From Flavobacterium oreochromis (GTDB lineage: Bacteria > Bacteroidota > Bacteroidia > Flavobacteriales > Flavobacteriaceae): a DNA stretch of 64,000 nucleotides. The translations under genes were made by a program, and so were the position numbers. The stretch lies in contig NZ_CP067377.1 in NCBI RefSeq assembly GCF_019565455.1, positions 434,001-498,000 on the forward strand, written 5' to 3'. Shown here in pieces: positions 1-8,788 of this stretch. The notes under the pieces were generated by a model. The model had not been told where the DNA came from. It saw only the letters and a list, made by a program, of their open reading frames with translations, and did not search any database. The number at the start of each line of letters is the position of its first letter. Within the stretch, counting starts at the first letter, position 1.

Positions 1-787
1 CAACAGCAATATATAAGTTAGTAGCAACTGGCTTACCTGTTTGTCCAACGTGCTCACTATGAGGTCTCCATCCTAAATCAGAAACAGGTTTAGAACATGC
101 TGTTGCAGCACCTAACACTGATGCTAACTCTTCTATCATTCCCCAATTTTCTGGACCTTTTAATCCACGACCACCTGAAACAACAACATCTGCATCAGCA
201 ATCGTAACTTTACCAGATCCTTTTTCTACTGATTGAGTCTGTACACCAAAATCTGCATCAGAAATAGCAGGAGCAAAATCTTCAGCAGCAGCAGAACTTG
301 CTACTTCTAGTATTCCAAAACTGTTTTTTGCAATAGCTAATACTTTTACATCAGTATCAATTTGTGTCACATTAAAAGCTTTATTTGAAAAAGCATTTCT
401 CTTAACCTGAAAAGGAGAAGTACTTACTGGTAAAGCTACTACATTTGAAGCATAACCAGCATTTAAATTTACAGCAACAAGTGGTGCTAAGTATAAAGAA
501 TCTGTAGTAGAAGATAACACTACAACTTTTGAACTTTCTTTTTCTGCCGCTTGTTTTATTACATCTGCATAGGCTTTAGCATTAAAATTATTTAGTTTAT
601 CACTAGATACTTTTAACACTTTATCTACCCCATATTTTCCTAATTCCGAAACATCACCAGCATTAATAGTTAATGCCGTAACTGTAGTTCCTGTAGATTC
701 TGCGATTTTTTTTGCATATGAAGCTAATTCAAATGCTACTTTTTTGAATTTTCCTTCGGCTGATTCTGCGTATATTAAAATTGACAT
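1..787 (-). CDS. etfA: electron transfer flavoprotein subunit alpha, partial (C-terminus outside window)
   Basis: This is the alpha subunit of the soluble heterodimeric electron transfer flavoprotein, which passes electrons from acyl-CoA and related dehydrogenases to the respiratory chain. My translation from the ATG at 787 begins MSILIYAESAEGKFKKVAFE and stays open to base 1, giving about 262 residues of the usual 320 or so. The N-terminal nucleotide-hydrolase-like domain is complete, and the FAD-binding domain begins with the motif SGGRGLKGPENWG near residue 207. The gene lies about 97 bases downstream of etfB on the same strand, the normal order for a two-gene etfBA operon. The reading frame is uninterrupted; only the window edge truncates it. 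Confidence 0.95.
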   Translation of the reverse strand, partial: MSILIYAESAEGKFKKVAFELASYAKKIAESTGTTVTALTINAGDVSELGKYGVDKVLKVSSDKLNNFNAKAYADVIKQAAEKESSKVVVLSSTTDSLYLAPLVAVNLNAGYASNVVALPVSTSPFQVKRNAFSNKAFNVTQIDTDVKVLAIAKNSFGILEVASSAAAEDFAPAISDADFGVQTQSVEKGSGKVTIADADVVVSGGRGLKGPENWGMIEELASVLGAATACSKPVSDLGWRPHSEHVGQTGKPVATNLYIAV

Positions 788-884
788 AAGATTTTATTTT
801 AAGTCATAAATTATAAAGTCTAAAGTCTTATAGGAAACTTGTTAGAAACTACCTTTTGACTTTTTACTTTCAACTTTTGATGGA

Positions 885-1631
885 TTAGATTACTTTTGCT
901 TCGTTGTGTAATAAGTTGATTAATTCGTCTATATTATCTGGACTTACTAATTTCACTTCTTGCTTAGGTGCAGGTTTTTCAAATTTAACTGCTTGTGTAG
1001 CAACTTCTGCCCCTACAGGCTCTACTACATTAAGAGGTTTTGTTCTAGCAGTCATAATTCCACGCATATTTGGAATACGTAAATCTTTTTCTTCTACTAA
1101 GCCTTTTTGCCCACCAACAATAAGAGGTAATGCTGTAGTAACAATTTCTTTCCCTCCATCAATTTCACGAGCAGCTGTTACAGTATCACCTTCTACTTTT
1201 AAGTCAATACAAGAATTAATAAAATTATACCCTAGTAAACCAGCTGTCATACCTGGAACCATCCCACCGTTATAATCTAACGATTCTTTTCCTGCAATAA
1301 TCAAATCAAACCCCCCATTTTTAATTACTTCTGCTAATTGTTTTGCAACAAATAAGCCATCTGTAGGTTTCGCATTTACACGAATTGCATCATTTGCCCC
1401 AATGGCTAATGCTTTTCTTAAAGTTGGTTCTGTATCTGCTTCTCCAACATTTACCACAGTAACTGTAGCCCCTTGTTGTTCTTGAAACATTACTGCTCTA
1501 GTTAATCCAAACTCATCATTAGGATTAATTACATATTGCACACCATTAGTGTCAAATTCTGAATCACCATTGGTAAAATTAATTTTTGAAGTAGTATCAG
1601 GTACGTGACTGATGCAAACTAATATTTTCAT
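885..1631 (-). CDS. etfB: electron transfer flavoprotein subunit beta
   Basis: This is the beta subunit of electron transfer flavoprotein and contributes the AMP-binding half of the heterodimer. It has 248 residues, the normal length. The family signature appears near the C-terminus: VEEKDLRIPNMRGIMTAR, about residues 178-196, followed by KPLNVVEP. The start MKILVCISHVPDT matches the conserved N-terminus. It is the first gene of the etfBA unit and is divergent from pdhB. A promoter -7 motif lies 35-42 bases upstream of its start, with a 24-bp perfect palindrome just beyond it. Confidence 0.96.
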   Translation of the reverse strand: MKILVCISHVPDTTSKINFTNGDSEFDTNGVQYVINPNDEFGLTRAVMFQEQQGATVTVVNVGEADTEPTLRKALAIGANDAIRVNAKPTDGLFVAKQLAEVIKNGGFDLIIAGKESLDYNGGMVPGMTAGLLGYNFINSCIDLKVEGDTVTAAREIDGGKEIVTTALPLIVGGQKGLVEEKDLRIPNMRGIMTARTKPLNVVEPVGAEVATQAVKFEKPAPKQEVKLVSPDNIDELINLLHNEAKVI

Positions 1632-1665
1632 TGTTAATCAAATTGGTTTAAAATTTATAGAATTA

Positions 1666-1673
1666 CAAATATA
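1666..1673 (-). promoter_or_regulatory. promoter -7 element for etfB-etfA
   Basis: Read on the minus strand this is TATATTTG, a perfect match to the Bacteroidota -7 consensus TAnnTTTG, about 35 bases before the etfB start. A TTG lies 15 bases further upstream, slightly closer than the typical 17-23. Confidence 0.6.
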
Positions 1674-1689
1674 ACTAAAATATACATAC

Positions 1690-1713
1690 AATTATTATGC
1701 GCGCATAATAATT
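1690..1713. promoter_or_regulatory. 24-bp perfect palindrome, candidate operator
   Basis: Each 12-base half reads AATTATTATGCG on its own strand, and the halves abut with no spacer. It lies in the etfB/pdhB divergent region, overlapping or just upstream of the expected -33 area of the etfB promoter. It has no terminator-like tail and sits between two diverging starts, so a repressor or activator site is more likely than a terminator. The binding protein is unknown. Confidence 0.45.
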
Positions 1714-1751
1714 TTTTATCACTTTTTTAATTAGTTTCTCTTTTAATTTCA

Positions 1752-1781
1752 TTGATGATGGTTTAATTTTTTATATTTTTG
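1752..1781 (+). promoter_or_regulatory. promoter for pdhB (-33 TTG, -7 TATTTTTG)
   Basis: TTG at 1752-1754 and TATTTTTG at 1774-1781 are separated by 19 bases, the expected Bacteroidota spacing. The -7 element ends about 31 bases before the pdhB start. Confidence 0.7.
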
Positions 1782-1812
1782 CGATTCATTTTGTAGAATC
1801 TAAGAAAATTTT

Positions 1813-2793
1813 ATGAGAACGATACAGTTTAGAGAAGCCATTTGTGAAGCCATGAGTGAGGAGATGCGTCGTGATGAGTCGGTGTATTTAATGGGAGAAG
1901 AAGTGGCTGAATATAATGGAGCATATAAAGCTTCAAAAGGAATGTTAGACGAGTTTGGTCCTAGACGCGTTGTAGACACTCCAATTGCCGAAATGGGTTT
2001 TTCGGGAATAGCAGTAGGTAGTGCAATGAACGGTTGTCGCCCAATTGTAGAATATATGACATTTAATTTTTGTCTTGTTGGTGCTATTGATCAGGTTATT
2101 AATAACGCTGCAAAAATGAGACAGATGAGTGCAGGACAGTTTCCTATGCCCATGGTTTTCAGGGGACCTTCAGCTTCTGCTGGTCAGTTAGCCGCTACAC
2201 ATTCACAAGCTTTTGAAAATTGGTTTGCAAATTGCCCTGGATTAAAAGTAGTTGTTCCATCAACCCCTTATGACGCAAAAGGTCTTTTAAAGTCCGCTAT
2301 ACGAGATAATGACCCTATTATTTTCATGGAGTCAGAACAAATGTACGGTGACAAAGGAGAAGTACCTGAAGGAGAATATACGATTCCTATTGGAGTAGCT
2401 GATATCAAACGAGAAGGAACTGATGTGACTATTGTTTCATTTGGTAAAATCATTAAAGAGGCTTACATAGCAGCTGATGAACTAGCAAAAGAAGGAATTT
2501 CTGTAGAAATTATTGATTTACGTACAGTTCGACCTATGGATTATGATGCTATTCTAAATTCTGTCAGAAAAACAAATAGATTGGTAGTCTTAGAAGAAGC
2601 TTGGCCTTTCGCTTCAGTAGCTTCTGAAATTACTTATATAGTTCAAGAAAGAGCATTTGACTATTTAGACGCTCCTATTCAAAGGATTACAACTGCTGAC
2701 ACACCAGCTCCTTTCTCTCCTACTTTATTAAAAGAATGGTTACCAAACGCGCAAGATGTTATTAAAGCGGTTAGGAAAGTATTATATAAATAA
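1813..2793 (+). CDS. pdhB: pyruvate dehydrogenase E1 component, beta subunit
   Basis: This is the beta subunit of the thiamine-diphosphate-dependent E1 component of a 2-oxo acid dehydrogenase complex, most likely pyruvate dehydrogenase. It has 326 residues, the standard length for the separate beta chain. The N-terminal transketolase pyrimidine-binding domain covers about residues 1-180 and includes GEEVAEYNGAYKASKGM; the transketolase C-terminal domain covers about 190-320. The alpha subunit is not adjacent, so pyruvate rather than branched-chain specificity is inferred from overall resemblance to flavobacterial PdhB. A good TTG-N19-TAnnTTTG promoter precedes it and a strong hairpin terminator follows. 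Confidence 0.92.
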   Translation: MRTIQFREAICEAMSEEMRRDESVYLMGEEVAEYNGAYKASKGMLDEFGPRRVVDTPIAEMGFSGIAVGSAMNGCRPIVEYMTFNFCLVGAIDQVINNAAKMRQMSAGQFPMPMVFRGPSASAGQLAATHSQAFENWFANCPGLKVVVPSTPYDAKGLLKSAIRDNDPIIFMESEQMYGDKGEVPEGEYTIPIGVADIKREGTDVTIVSFGKIIKEAYIAADELAKEGISVEIIDLRTVRPMDYDAILNSVRKTNRLVVLEEAWPFASVASEITYIVQERAFDYLDAPIQRITTADTPAPFSPTLLKEWLPNAQDVIKAVRKVLYK

Positions 2794-2820
2794 TAACTAT
2801 ATATACATGTTATCTATTAT

Positions 2821-2856
2821 AAAGCTCCATCTTTGAAAAACGATGGAGCTTTATTG
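2821..2856 (+). terminator. rho-independent terminator after pdhB
   Basis: An 11-bp perfect stem (AAAGCTCCATC paired with GATGGAGCTTT) with a 10-base loop is followed by a T-containing tail. It lies 28 bases after the pdhB stop and before the DUF5686 gene. Confidence 0.8.
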
Positions 2857-2881
2857 TTAGTATATATCAATTTTTAAGAAT

Positions 2882-5383
2882 ATGCAAAAAAAGATTAGTT
2901 TTTTTATAATATTGTTTTTTACATTATTTATAAACGCACAAACAAAAGTTAGTGGTACAATATACGACGATCAAAATTTACCACTTCCTTTTGCAAATAT
3001 CTATTTTAAAGGCAGCAAAACCGGTATTTCTTCTGATGTAAATGGAGTTTTTAAAATTGAATCTACAAATGACTACAAGGCAATTATTGTTAAGTATACA
3101 GGCTTTGAAGATACAGAAGTAGAATTAAATACATCTATCATAAATAATTTAAAAGTAGTGATGTCTACAACAAAGCAACTAAAAGAGGTTGTAGTAGTAG
3201 CCAAACCTAAAAAACACTTAAAAAAAGAAGAAAATCCTGCTTACAAAATCTTACAACAAATCTGGAAAAACAAAAAGAAAAATGGTTTATTAGCTTCTAA
3301 ATCATATCAATATACTAAATACACTTCAATAGCTAATGGATTGAGTAATTTAGACAGCGTTTTCTTAAAAAGAGTCTTAGGTAATCATTACGATAGTGTA
3401 ATAAAAATCGCTGAACAAAAAAAGAATCAGCCTAATTATATAATACCAACATATTTAAGAGAAACTAATGAAAAAATTTATGGTGACAACATAAGAAACA
3501 AATTCAAAGAAGTTACGGAAGGCGAACGAACTACAGGTCTAGCAGACAAAGGCTTTATGATGGAAAAAATAGGTAATTTCATTAAGCCATTTGATGTATA
3601 TGATGATGATGTAGTTATACTCAACAAAGCATTCGTGAGTCCACTATCAGTACGCGGATATAGCCAATATGAGTATGTTTTAAAAGACAGCATTCAAGAT
3701 GGAAATAAAAAAATCTATGAAATCTTTTATTTCCCTAGAAACAATCAAGACTTACTTTTTCAAGGATCTTTTAAAGTAAGCGATAAAAATTTTGCAATTA
3801 CAGAGATGTATCTTCGCAATAATCCTAAAGTAAATCTAAATTTTGTAAGAAATCTTTCAATTGAGAAAATTTACACTATACAAGACAACGACGTATACCT
3901 ACCTGAACGAGAAACTTATGAAGGTGATTTTACTTTTTTCTCAAAAGAAGACGGAGAAAAAGGAATGTATTTGAAAAAAAACATATTATACTCTGATTAT
4001 ATTTTCAATCAAGAACTAGCACCTAATTTTTATGATACAATTGAAGTACAAACATTAGCAAATCAATTTGAAAAAGGAGATGACTACTGGAAACAGCTTA
4101 CTACACGTGAAGCGGGAATAAACAACACTAGAAAAATCATTACCGACTTAGGTAATAACAAAAGAATAAGACGAGTAACCAACTTAATTACAATACTTAC
4201 TTCTGGCTACTTTACTGTCTTCAAAAACATTCAATACGGTTCTTTATATCAAACCTTTTCAAATAACAATGTTGAAGGAATCAGACTAAAAGCTGGTTTT
4301 AGAACTTTTACAAACCCTAATGATCTATTCAGGGTAAACGGGTACATGGCATACGGTACATTAGACCACGCTATAAAATTTGGACTAAGCACCCGTTATT
4401 TAATTAACACCAATCCTCGCATAACACTAGGATTAGGTTTCTTAAAAGACAATTTACAATTAAGCAGTATTGGTTTAGAAGAATCTGAACTTATTGCCAC
4501 AGGACCAAGCACTAATGTAATTATTGCTAGAGGAGAAAACTATAGTTTAACAAATGTAGAAAAAAGTGTATTTAGCACTGATTATCAACCACACAACAAC
4601 TTAAAGTTCAATTTGAGTTTCGTTCATCGAGACATGAAATCCGCGAGTAATGACCGTTTCTCAATAGCATATGACTATAATGGAGAAATTAAAAACACAT
4701 TAACTGATTTTGCCGTTAGTTGCGGCATCTTTTACACCCCTAAACGAGACGTATACGGATTTGGAGTTGATCAAACCTACACAGGAAGATTATATAGCTC
4801 TTTAGCTCTTAAATACACCCATGGTCTAAAAGGAGTTTTTAATGGTCAATATAATTATGATAAAATCCAATTACTATACGAAAAACCATTACAGTTAAGC
4901 AATTTTGGGGTATTAAGAACCACATTAGAAGGTGCTAAAGTCTTTCAAAAACTACCTCTAAATTTATTAACTCCAATCGTTGTAAATCAAGCTTATTCTA
5001 TCTCTCCTAATTCTTTTTCATTATTAGACTATTATGATTTAGTAACAGACCAATATTTTTCCATACGATTTGAACATCATTTTAATGGTTATATATTCAA
5101 CAGAATTCCTTTACTAAAAAAACTAAAACTAAGAGAAGTTTTATTCTATAAAACAATTTGGGGTAGTATTTCACAAAGCAACAAATCAATTAACCATTCA
5201 TCTATCAATTATAATGCACCAACTAATGGCTATTCAGAATACGGTTTTGGGATTGAAAATATAGGTTTAGGCAATTTCAAACCTATAAGGATAGACTTCA
5301 TTTGGCGTTCCGCTTTTAACGATATTAATGGAGGGATCCCTCCTACTTTTGGAGTGCGTTTTGGTTTCTTCCCTGAATTTTAA
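2882..5383 (+). CDS. DUF5686 outer-membrane protein with carboxypeptidase-regulatory-like domain
   Basis: This 833-residue protein starts with a signal peptide (MQKKISFFIILFFTLFINAQ). About residues 22-100 form a carboxypeptidase-regulatory-like beta-sandwich (VSGTIYDDQNLPLPFANIYF), the domain that also opens SusC-type receptors. The remainder matches the DUF5686 family of the Bacteroidota: a long aromatic-rich region with alternating beta strands, ending in GVRFGFFPEF with a terminal phenylalanine typical of outer-membrane barrels. There is no TonB plug or TonB box that I can see. The substrate is unknown. The next gene begins two bases after the stop, so they are probably co-transcribed. 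Confidence 0.85.
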   Translation: MQKKISFFIILFFTLFINAQTKVSGTIYDDQNLPLPFANIYFKGSKTGISSDVNGVFKIESTNDYKAIIVKYTGFEDTEVELNTSIINNLKVVMSTTKQLKEVVVVAKPKKHLKKEENPAYKILQQIWKNKKKNGLLASKSYQYTKYTSIANGLSNLDSVFLKRVLGNHYDSVIKIAEQKKNQPNYIIPTYLRETNEKIYGDNIRNKFKEVTEGERTTGLADKGFMMEKIGNFIKPFDVYDDDVVILNKAFVSPLSVRGYSQYEYVLKDSIQDGNKKIYEIFYFPRNNQDLLFQGSFKVSDKNFAITEMYLRNNPKVNLNFVRNLSIEKIYTIQDNDVYLPERETYEGDFTFFSKEDGEKGMYLKKNILYSDYIFNQELAPNFYDTIEVQTLANQFEKGDDYWKQLTTREAGINNTRKIITDLGNNKRIRRVTNLITILTSGYFTVFKNIQYGSLYQTFSNNNVEGIRLKAGFRTFTNPNDLFRVNGYMAYGTLDHAIKFGLSTRYLINTNPRITLGLGFLKDNLQLSSIGLEESELIATGPSTNVIIARGENYSLTNVEKSVFSTDYQPHNNLKFNLSFVHRDMKSASNDRFSIAYDYNGEIKNTLTDFAVSCGIFYTPKRDVYGFGVDQTYTGRLYSSLALKYTHGLKGVFNGQYNYDKIQLLYEKPLQLSNFGVLRTTLEGAKVFQKLPLNLLTPIVVNQAYSISPNSFSLLDYYDLVTDQYFSIRFEHHFNGYIFNRIPLLKKLKLREVLFYKTIWGSISQSNKSINHSSINYNAPTNGYSEYGFGIENIGLGNFKPIRIDFIWRSAFNDINGGIPPTFGVRFGFFPEF

Positions 5384-5385
5384 AA

Positions 5386-5994
5386 ATGTTAGCTTTTGAG
5401 TATCTAAAAGAAAAAGATATAATTTTCAGGCAAATCATAGACCTATATGGTTTGCCTGAAATGATACCCTCTAGACCCGAAGGTTTTCAAACATTAGTTC
5501 TATTAATATTAGAGCAACAAGTATCTGTAGATTCAGCCAAAGCAACTTTCTTAAGATTAAAAGAAAAATTTAAAGAAATCACCCCTGAAAACTTACTAAA
5601 TACTCCAGAAGAAGATTTTAGAAATTGTGGAGTTAGCAGACAAAAATCAACATATATTAACCACTTAGCAGAAGCAATTTCAACTAAAAAAATAGATCTA
5701 GAGACATTATCAACTAAACCAGCCGAAAGTGTTAGAAACGAACTAATCAAGTTAAAAGGAATTGGACATTGGACGATTGATATCTATCTAATGTTCAGCC
5801 TAAACAAACCAGATGTTCTGCCTATAGGTGATATAGCTATAATAAACACCCTTAAAGAATTATTAGAATTAAAAACAAAAGAAGAAATCATTCTATATAC
5901 TCAAAACTGGTCACCTTACAGGAGCTATGCTTCTTTTTTATTATGGCATTATTACCTTCAAAAACGAGGCAGAAAAATAACATATGATTACTAA
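5386..5994 (+). CDS. DNA-3-methyladenine glycosylase II (AlkA-like, HhH-GPD)
   Basis: This 202-residue protein belongs to the helix-hairpin-helix GPD superfamily of base-excision repair glycosylases. The HhH motif LKGIGHWT is at residues 123-130, and the catalytic aspartate is expected to be Asp149 in LPIGD. There is no iron-sulfur cluster cysteine set after the domain, which separates it from endonuclease III and MutY. It is shorter than E. coli AlkA because the N-terminal AlkA domain is missing, as in many short bacterial relatives. It follows the DUF5686 gene with a 2-base gap. Confidence 0.85.
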   Translation: MLAFEYLKEKDIIFRQIIDLYGLPEMIPSRPEGFQTLVLLILEQQVSVDSAKATFLRLKEKFKEITPENLLNTPEEDFRNCGVSRQKSTYINHLAEAISTKKIDLETLSTKPAESVRNELIKLKGIGHWTIDIYLMFSLNKPDVLPIGDIAIINTLKELLELKTKEEIILYTQNWSPYRSYASFLLWHYYLQKRGRKITYDY

Positions 5995-6073
5995 CCAACT
6001 CGTTTTCAACAATAATAAAGCACTATTTATTTAAAAACTGCCATTTCAAATTTCCATATTCCAAATTTTAACG

Positions 6074-6081
6074 TACCTTTG
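6074..6081 (+). promoter_or_regulatory. promoter -7 element for ppa
   Basis: TACCTTTG matches TAnnTTTG, 27 bases before the pyrophosphatase ATG. No convincing TTG is present at -33. Confidence 0.55.
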
Positions 6082-6108
6082 CACCCTCAAAATTAAATAT
6101 ATAAAATA

Positions 6109-6639
6109 ATGACTACTGATAAAATCACTACGTTTGACGTATTAGTGGAAATCCCTAGAGGAAGCCGAAATAAATATGAATATGATTTTGATCTAAAAAG
6201 AATGCGTTTTGACCGTATGTTATATTCTTCTATGATGTATCCTGCTGATTACGGTTTTATTCCTGAAACTTTAGCTTTAGATGGCGACCCTCTAGATGTT
6301 TTAGTTTTAGTTACTAAACCTACATTTCCTGGTTGTGTTGTAGAAGTTAAACCTATTGGGGTTTTTCATATGGCAGATGACAAAGGATCAGATGAAAAAA
6401 TTATTTGTGTCCCTATTTCTGACCCTATCTGGAATAAACTAAATGATTTATCAGATATAAACCCTCATTTATTAAAAGAAATTGAACACTTTTTTGAAGT
6501 TTATAAAGATTTAGAAAACAAAGAGGTAGATGTTCAAGGATGGGGAGATATAACAGAAGCTCAAAGAATTATAAAAGAATGTATTGATCGTTTTAATTCT
6601 CTAGAAAATAAACCAGAAGGATTATTTAGCATAAAATAA
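6109..6639 (+). CDS. ppa: inorganic pyrophosphatase (family I)
   Basis: This cytoplasmic enzyme hydrolyses pyrophosphate to two phosphates and so pulls biosynthetic reactions forward. It has 176 residues, normal for bacterial family I enzymes. The family signature DGDPLDV is at residues 58-64 and supplies the metal-binding aspartates. Upstream residues MYPADYGFIPET (about 43-54) are also conserved. It is a single-gene unit with its own promoter and a strong terminator. Confidence 0.96.
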   Translation: MTTDKITTFDVLVEIPRGSRNKYEYDFDLKRMRFDRMLYSSMMYPADYGFIPETLALDGDPLDVLVLVTKPTFPGCVVEVKPIGVFHMADDKGSDEKIICVPISDPIWNKLNDLSDINPHLLKEIEHFFEVYKDLENKEVDVQGWGDITEAQRIIKECIDRFNSLENKPEGLFSIK

Positions 6640-6694
6640 CACTTCTTCTTTTTTTAGAATAAAGGTTTTCAATCATACCTATATAAATATTTAT

Positions 6695-6730
6695 AAGCGA
6701 AATTTCTTAAGAAATTTCGCTTTTTTATTA
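6695..6730 (+). terminator. rho-independent terminator after ppa
   Basis: A perfect self-complementary 28-base sequence (half AAGCGAAATTTCTT) at 6695-6722 runs directly into a T tract. It ends the ppa unit. Confidence 0.8.
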
Positions 6731-6922
6731 TAACTAATATAACTTTCATTATAGTTGAAGTAATCCAACCTTTAATTACGACTCTATTAGTAACAAAATC
6801 TATCTACAAACTTATTTTACCCAAAAAATCTAACATTAAACAAAACATAGAGCTTATTAAAAACAAGTATTCTTAAACTTACCTCAATAAAATTATTTTA
6901 CATGTTTTTTTTAACAAAACAT

Positions 6923-6953
6923 TTGTTTTTATTAAAAATATGTTTTATATTTG
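6923..6953 (+). promoter_or_regulatory. promoter for the hcp gene, with a ~175-base leader
   Basis: TTG at 6923-6925 and TATATTTG at 6946-6953 are 20 bases apart. The following 180 bases before the hcp ATG contain no ORF but include a short palindrome (GGGATATCCC, near 7036). A long leader on a T6SS tube gene could carry post-transcriptional control, but I recognise no known RNA element. The rest of 6731-6920 shows nothing further. Confidence 0.6.
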
Positions 6954-7135
6954 ATTTAGTTGTATTTCCATAATTGGTTGTTATTATTCAAAAATAAATA
7001 GGCTATGACACTTCACTTTTAAAGAATTAAAAAAGGGATATCCCCTGATTCATTCCAAAATTATTTTTTTAAATACACCTCCATACACCTTATGGACATA
7101 CTATTGTTATGTAATTTTTTTTAAATTTTTATATT

Positions 7136-7522
7136 ATGTCATTTAAATCAAAACTATCAGTAGCTGGAAAAGAGTACACTGTACTAAACGTAAATTATGG
7201 TTTATTTCAAGAAACTGATGCAACAGGTAGACCCTCTACCGTTACTAGAGGTGGTAAAATTGAATTAACTATTGAAGGAACAGCAGACACTTCTTTCTTT
7301 GAGTGGATGACCAATTCTTTTGAAAGAAAAGACGGTAGCGTAAAATTCTTCAAAAGAGATAGCGATGCTGTTTTAAAAGAATTAAAATTTTCAGAAGCAT
7401 ATGTAGTAAAATTCAGAGAAAACTTTGATTCTACAGGCGTAAACCCTCTAACTGAAACCTTCACTATTTCAGCTAAAAAAATTGAATTAGGAAACGGTGC
7501 TTACGAAAACGAGTGGGTATAA
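7136..7522 (+). CDS. tssD: type VI secretion system tube protein TssD (Hcp family)
   Basis: This 128-residue protein is the Bacteroidota form of Hcp/TssD, the subunit whose hexameric rings stack into the inner tube of the type VI secretion system. The family N-terminus is recognisable: MSFKSKLSVAGKEYTVLNVN followed by ATGRPSTVTRGGKIELTIEG near residues 25-46. The C-terminus NGAYENEWV is typical. There is no signal peptide, as expected. A second, more divergent Hcp gene follows after a mobile repeat, and a vgrG fragment follows that. No sheath, baseplate or membrane-complex genes are present here, so this would be an orphan hcp-vgrG islet relying on a main cluster elsewhere. Confidence 0.88.
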   Translation: MSFKSKLSVAGKEYTVLNVNYGLFQETDATGRPSTVTRGGKIELTIEGTADTSFFEWMTNSFERKDGSVKFFKRDSDAVLKELKFSEAYVVKFRENFDSTGVNPLTETFTISAKKIELGNGAYENEWV

Positions 7523-7541
7523 TTAACTAAGTAAACAAAAA

Positions 7542-7724
7542 GAGGGTGTCCGAGAAGTAAAACAAACGCACCTTTTGTCATGCAAACCCAAGAAAAGTTC
7601 CATATCTCTATTATGCGATTTGCTTCGTTTACTTAAACGTAGCCCTTGAGTTTCCCTTGGTCAACTAAAGCAAAACAGCTAAACGATCTTAAATGGCAAA
7701 ATTGCGGACTTTTTAGACAGCCTC
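7542..7724 (-). repeat. TIR repeat element, copy 1 (MITE-like, 183 bp)
   Basis: The ends are imperfect inverted repeats: GAGGGTGTCC at one side and, on the other strand, GAGGCTGTCT. Read on the minus strand it starts GAGGCTGTCTAAAAAGTCCG and is homologous along its length to the elements at 8382-8565 and 62730-62917. It has no ORF. It separates the two hcp genes and ends in a T tract that may terminate transcription of the first. Confidence 0.75.
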
Positions 7725-7764
7725 TTTTTTTATTTTAAATAACAACATCATAAAAAATTAACCT

Positions 7765-8187
7765 ATGTCATTTTTAGCAAAATTAGAACTAGACGGCAAT
7801 ATTTACAATATCTTAAGTTGTGATTATCATTTTACACAAGAAATAGATGCCACAGGAAAACCAGAAGGTATGCCTCAAGGAGGAGAAATCAGCATTCGAA
7901 TAGAAAGCAATGGAAAATCAAACTTACTTCAATGGATGCTTGATCATAGCCAAACTAAAAATGGAACCATCATATTCTTTCGAAGAGATGCCATGAGCAA
8001 ATTACAAGAATTAAGCTTTGAAAAAGCCTATTGCGTTTCTTTTTCAGAACATTTTGATGCTAAAAGCGACGAGCCCCTACAAATTGCAATGCGACTCATG
8101 GCTAAACGCTTTACACTGAATGATGCCACTCACGAAAAAAATGGAAAGAATAAACTAATTAACCATAGAAATCAACCATTTTCATAA
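7765..8187 (+). CDS. second, divergent TssD/Hcp-family protein
   Basis: This 140-residue protein is a paralogue of the upstream Hcp: MSFLAKLELDGNIYNILSCD aligns with the first protein's N-terminus, and ATGKPEGMPQGGEISIRIES with its ATGRPSTVTRGG region. It lacks the usual C-terminal ENEWV-like end and instead finishes in a basic tail (EKNGKNKLINHRNQPFS), either a real extension or read-through into decayed sequence. Diverged Hcp copies next to vgrG often act as effector-specific adaptors, but that role is an inference. The ORF is intact. Confidence 0.75.
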   Translation: MSFLAKLELDGNIYNILSCDYHFTQEIDATGKPEGMPQGGEISIRIESNGKSNLLQWMLDHSQTKNGTIIFFRRDAMSKLQELSFEKAYCVSFSEHFDAKSDEPLQIAMRLMAKRFTLNDATHEKNGKNKLINHRNQPFS

Positions 8188-8232
8188 CGGAAACGATTAT
8201 TACAGCTAATTTGTAGAAATCCCTGATATGTG

Positions 8233-8379
8233 GACCCACCTTATTTTGACGACAACATCCATTCTAACTGCCAAGAACAAACCGCATATGTAGTAGATCA
8301 CAACAACCCTATAAGAATGGGTAGAGTACGCGTACAATTTCCTTGGCAAGAAAAAAAGAATCAAAAACTGTGGATCTGA
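8233..8379 (+). pseudogene. vgrG (T6SS spike) fragment, truncated at both ends
   Basis: An open stretch of 48 codons reads DPPYFDDNIHSNCQEQ, then AYVVDHNNPIRMGRVRVQFP and WQEKKNQKLWI before a stop. The GRVRVQFPW motif is characteristic of the VgrG gp5/OB-fold segment. There is no N-terminal gp27-like part upstream, because the frame is closed by stops, and the downstream part is missing. The TIR element begins three bases after the stop, so insertion plus deletion probably destroyed the gene. Confidence 0.7.
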
Positions 8380-8381
8380 AC

Positions 8382-8565
8382 GAGGCTGTCCAAAAAGTCC
8401 GCAATCTTGTCATTTGACTTCGTCCAGTCGCTTTGCTCTAGTCGATCAAAGGGAGACCCAAGAGTTCCGCTCGAACAGGCTAAATCACATAATACTGATT
8501 ATGAAACTCCTCCTTCCGTTGGAGAGACAAACTGTGTGTTGATTTTTTACTTTTAGGACAGCCTC
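8382..8565 (+). repeat. TIR repeat element, copy 2 (MITE-like, 184 bp)
   Basis: It begins GAGGCTGTCCAAAAAGTCCG and ends with the inverted counterpart ACTTTTAGGACAGCCTC. The interior closely matches the copy at 62730-62917, including CTTCGTCCAGTCGCTTTGCT. It has no coding capacity. It abuts the broken vgrG on its left. Confidence 0.85.
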
Positions 8566-8754
8566 TTGGAAAATAAAAAAATTGCTTCAAACGAAGAAAA
8601 TATAATCAAATATGTAAATACATTAAGTAAACGAATAAATTCATTAAAAGAGAAAAAATGTATTGATAGCTTAATCATTGAAGTTTCAGCTAATTGTTTA
8701 AAAAATGAAAGACATAATACTAATGTTAAAACATACTCTTTCCCTATACTTTAA
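8566..8754 (+). CDS. hypothetical short ORF, possibly a gene fragment
   Basis: A 62-codon frame with a possible TTG start touches the right end of the TIR element. It is lysine- and asparagine-rich, predicted helical, and matches nothing I recognise. Because the start codon directly abuts the mobile element, this is more likely the remnant of a longer T6SS effector or immunity gene whose 5' part was lost than an independent gene. Confidence 0.25.
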   Translation: MENKKIASNEENIIKYVNTLSKRINSLKEKKCIDSLIIEVSANCLKNERHNTNVKTYSFPIL

Positions 8755-8788
8755 TATTCATATAATAAAGACTTTTATATGAATTTAA

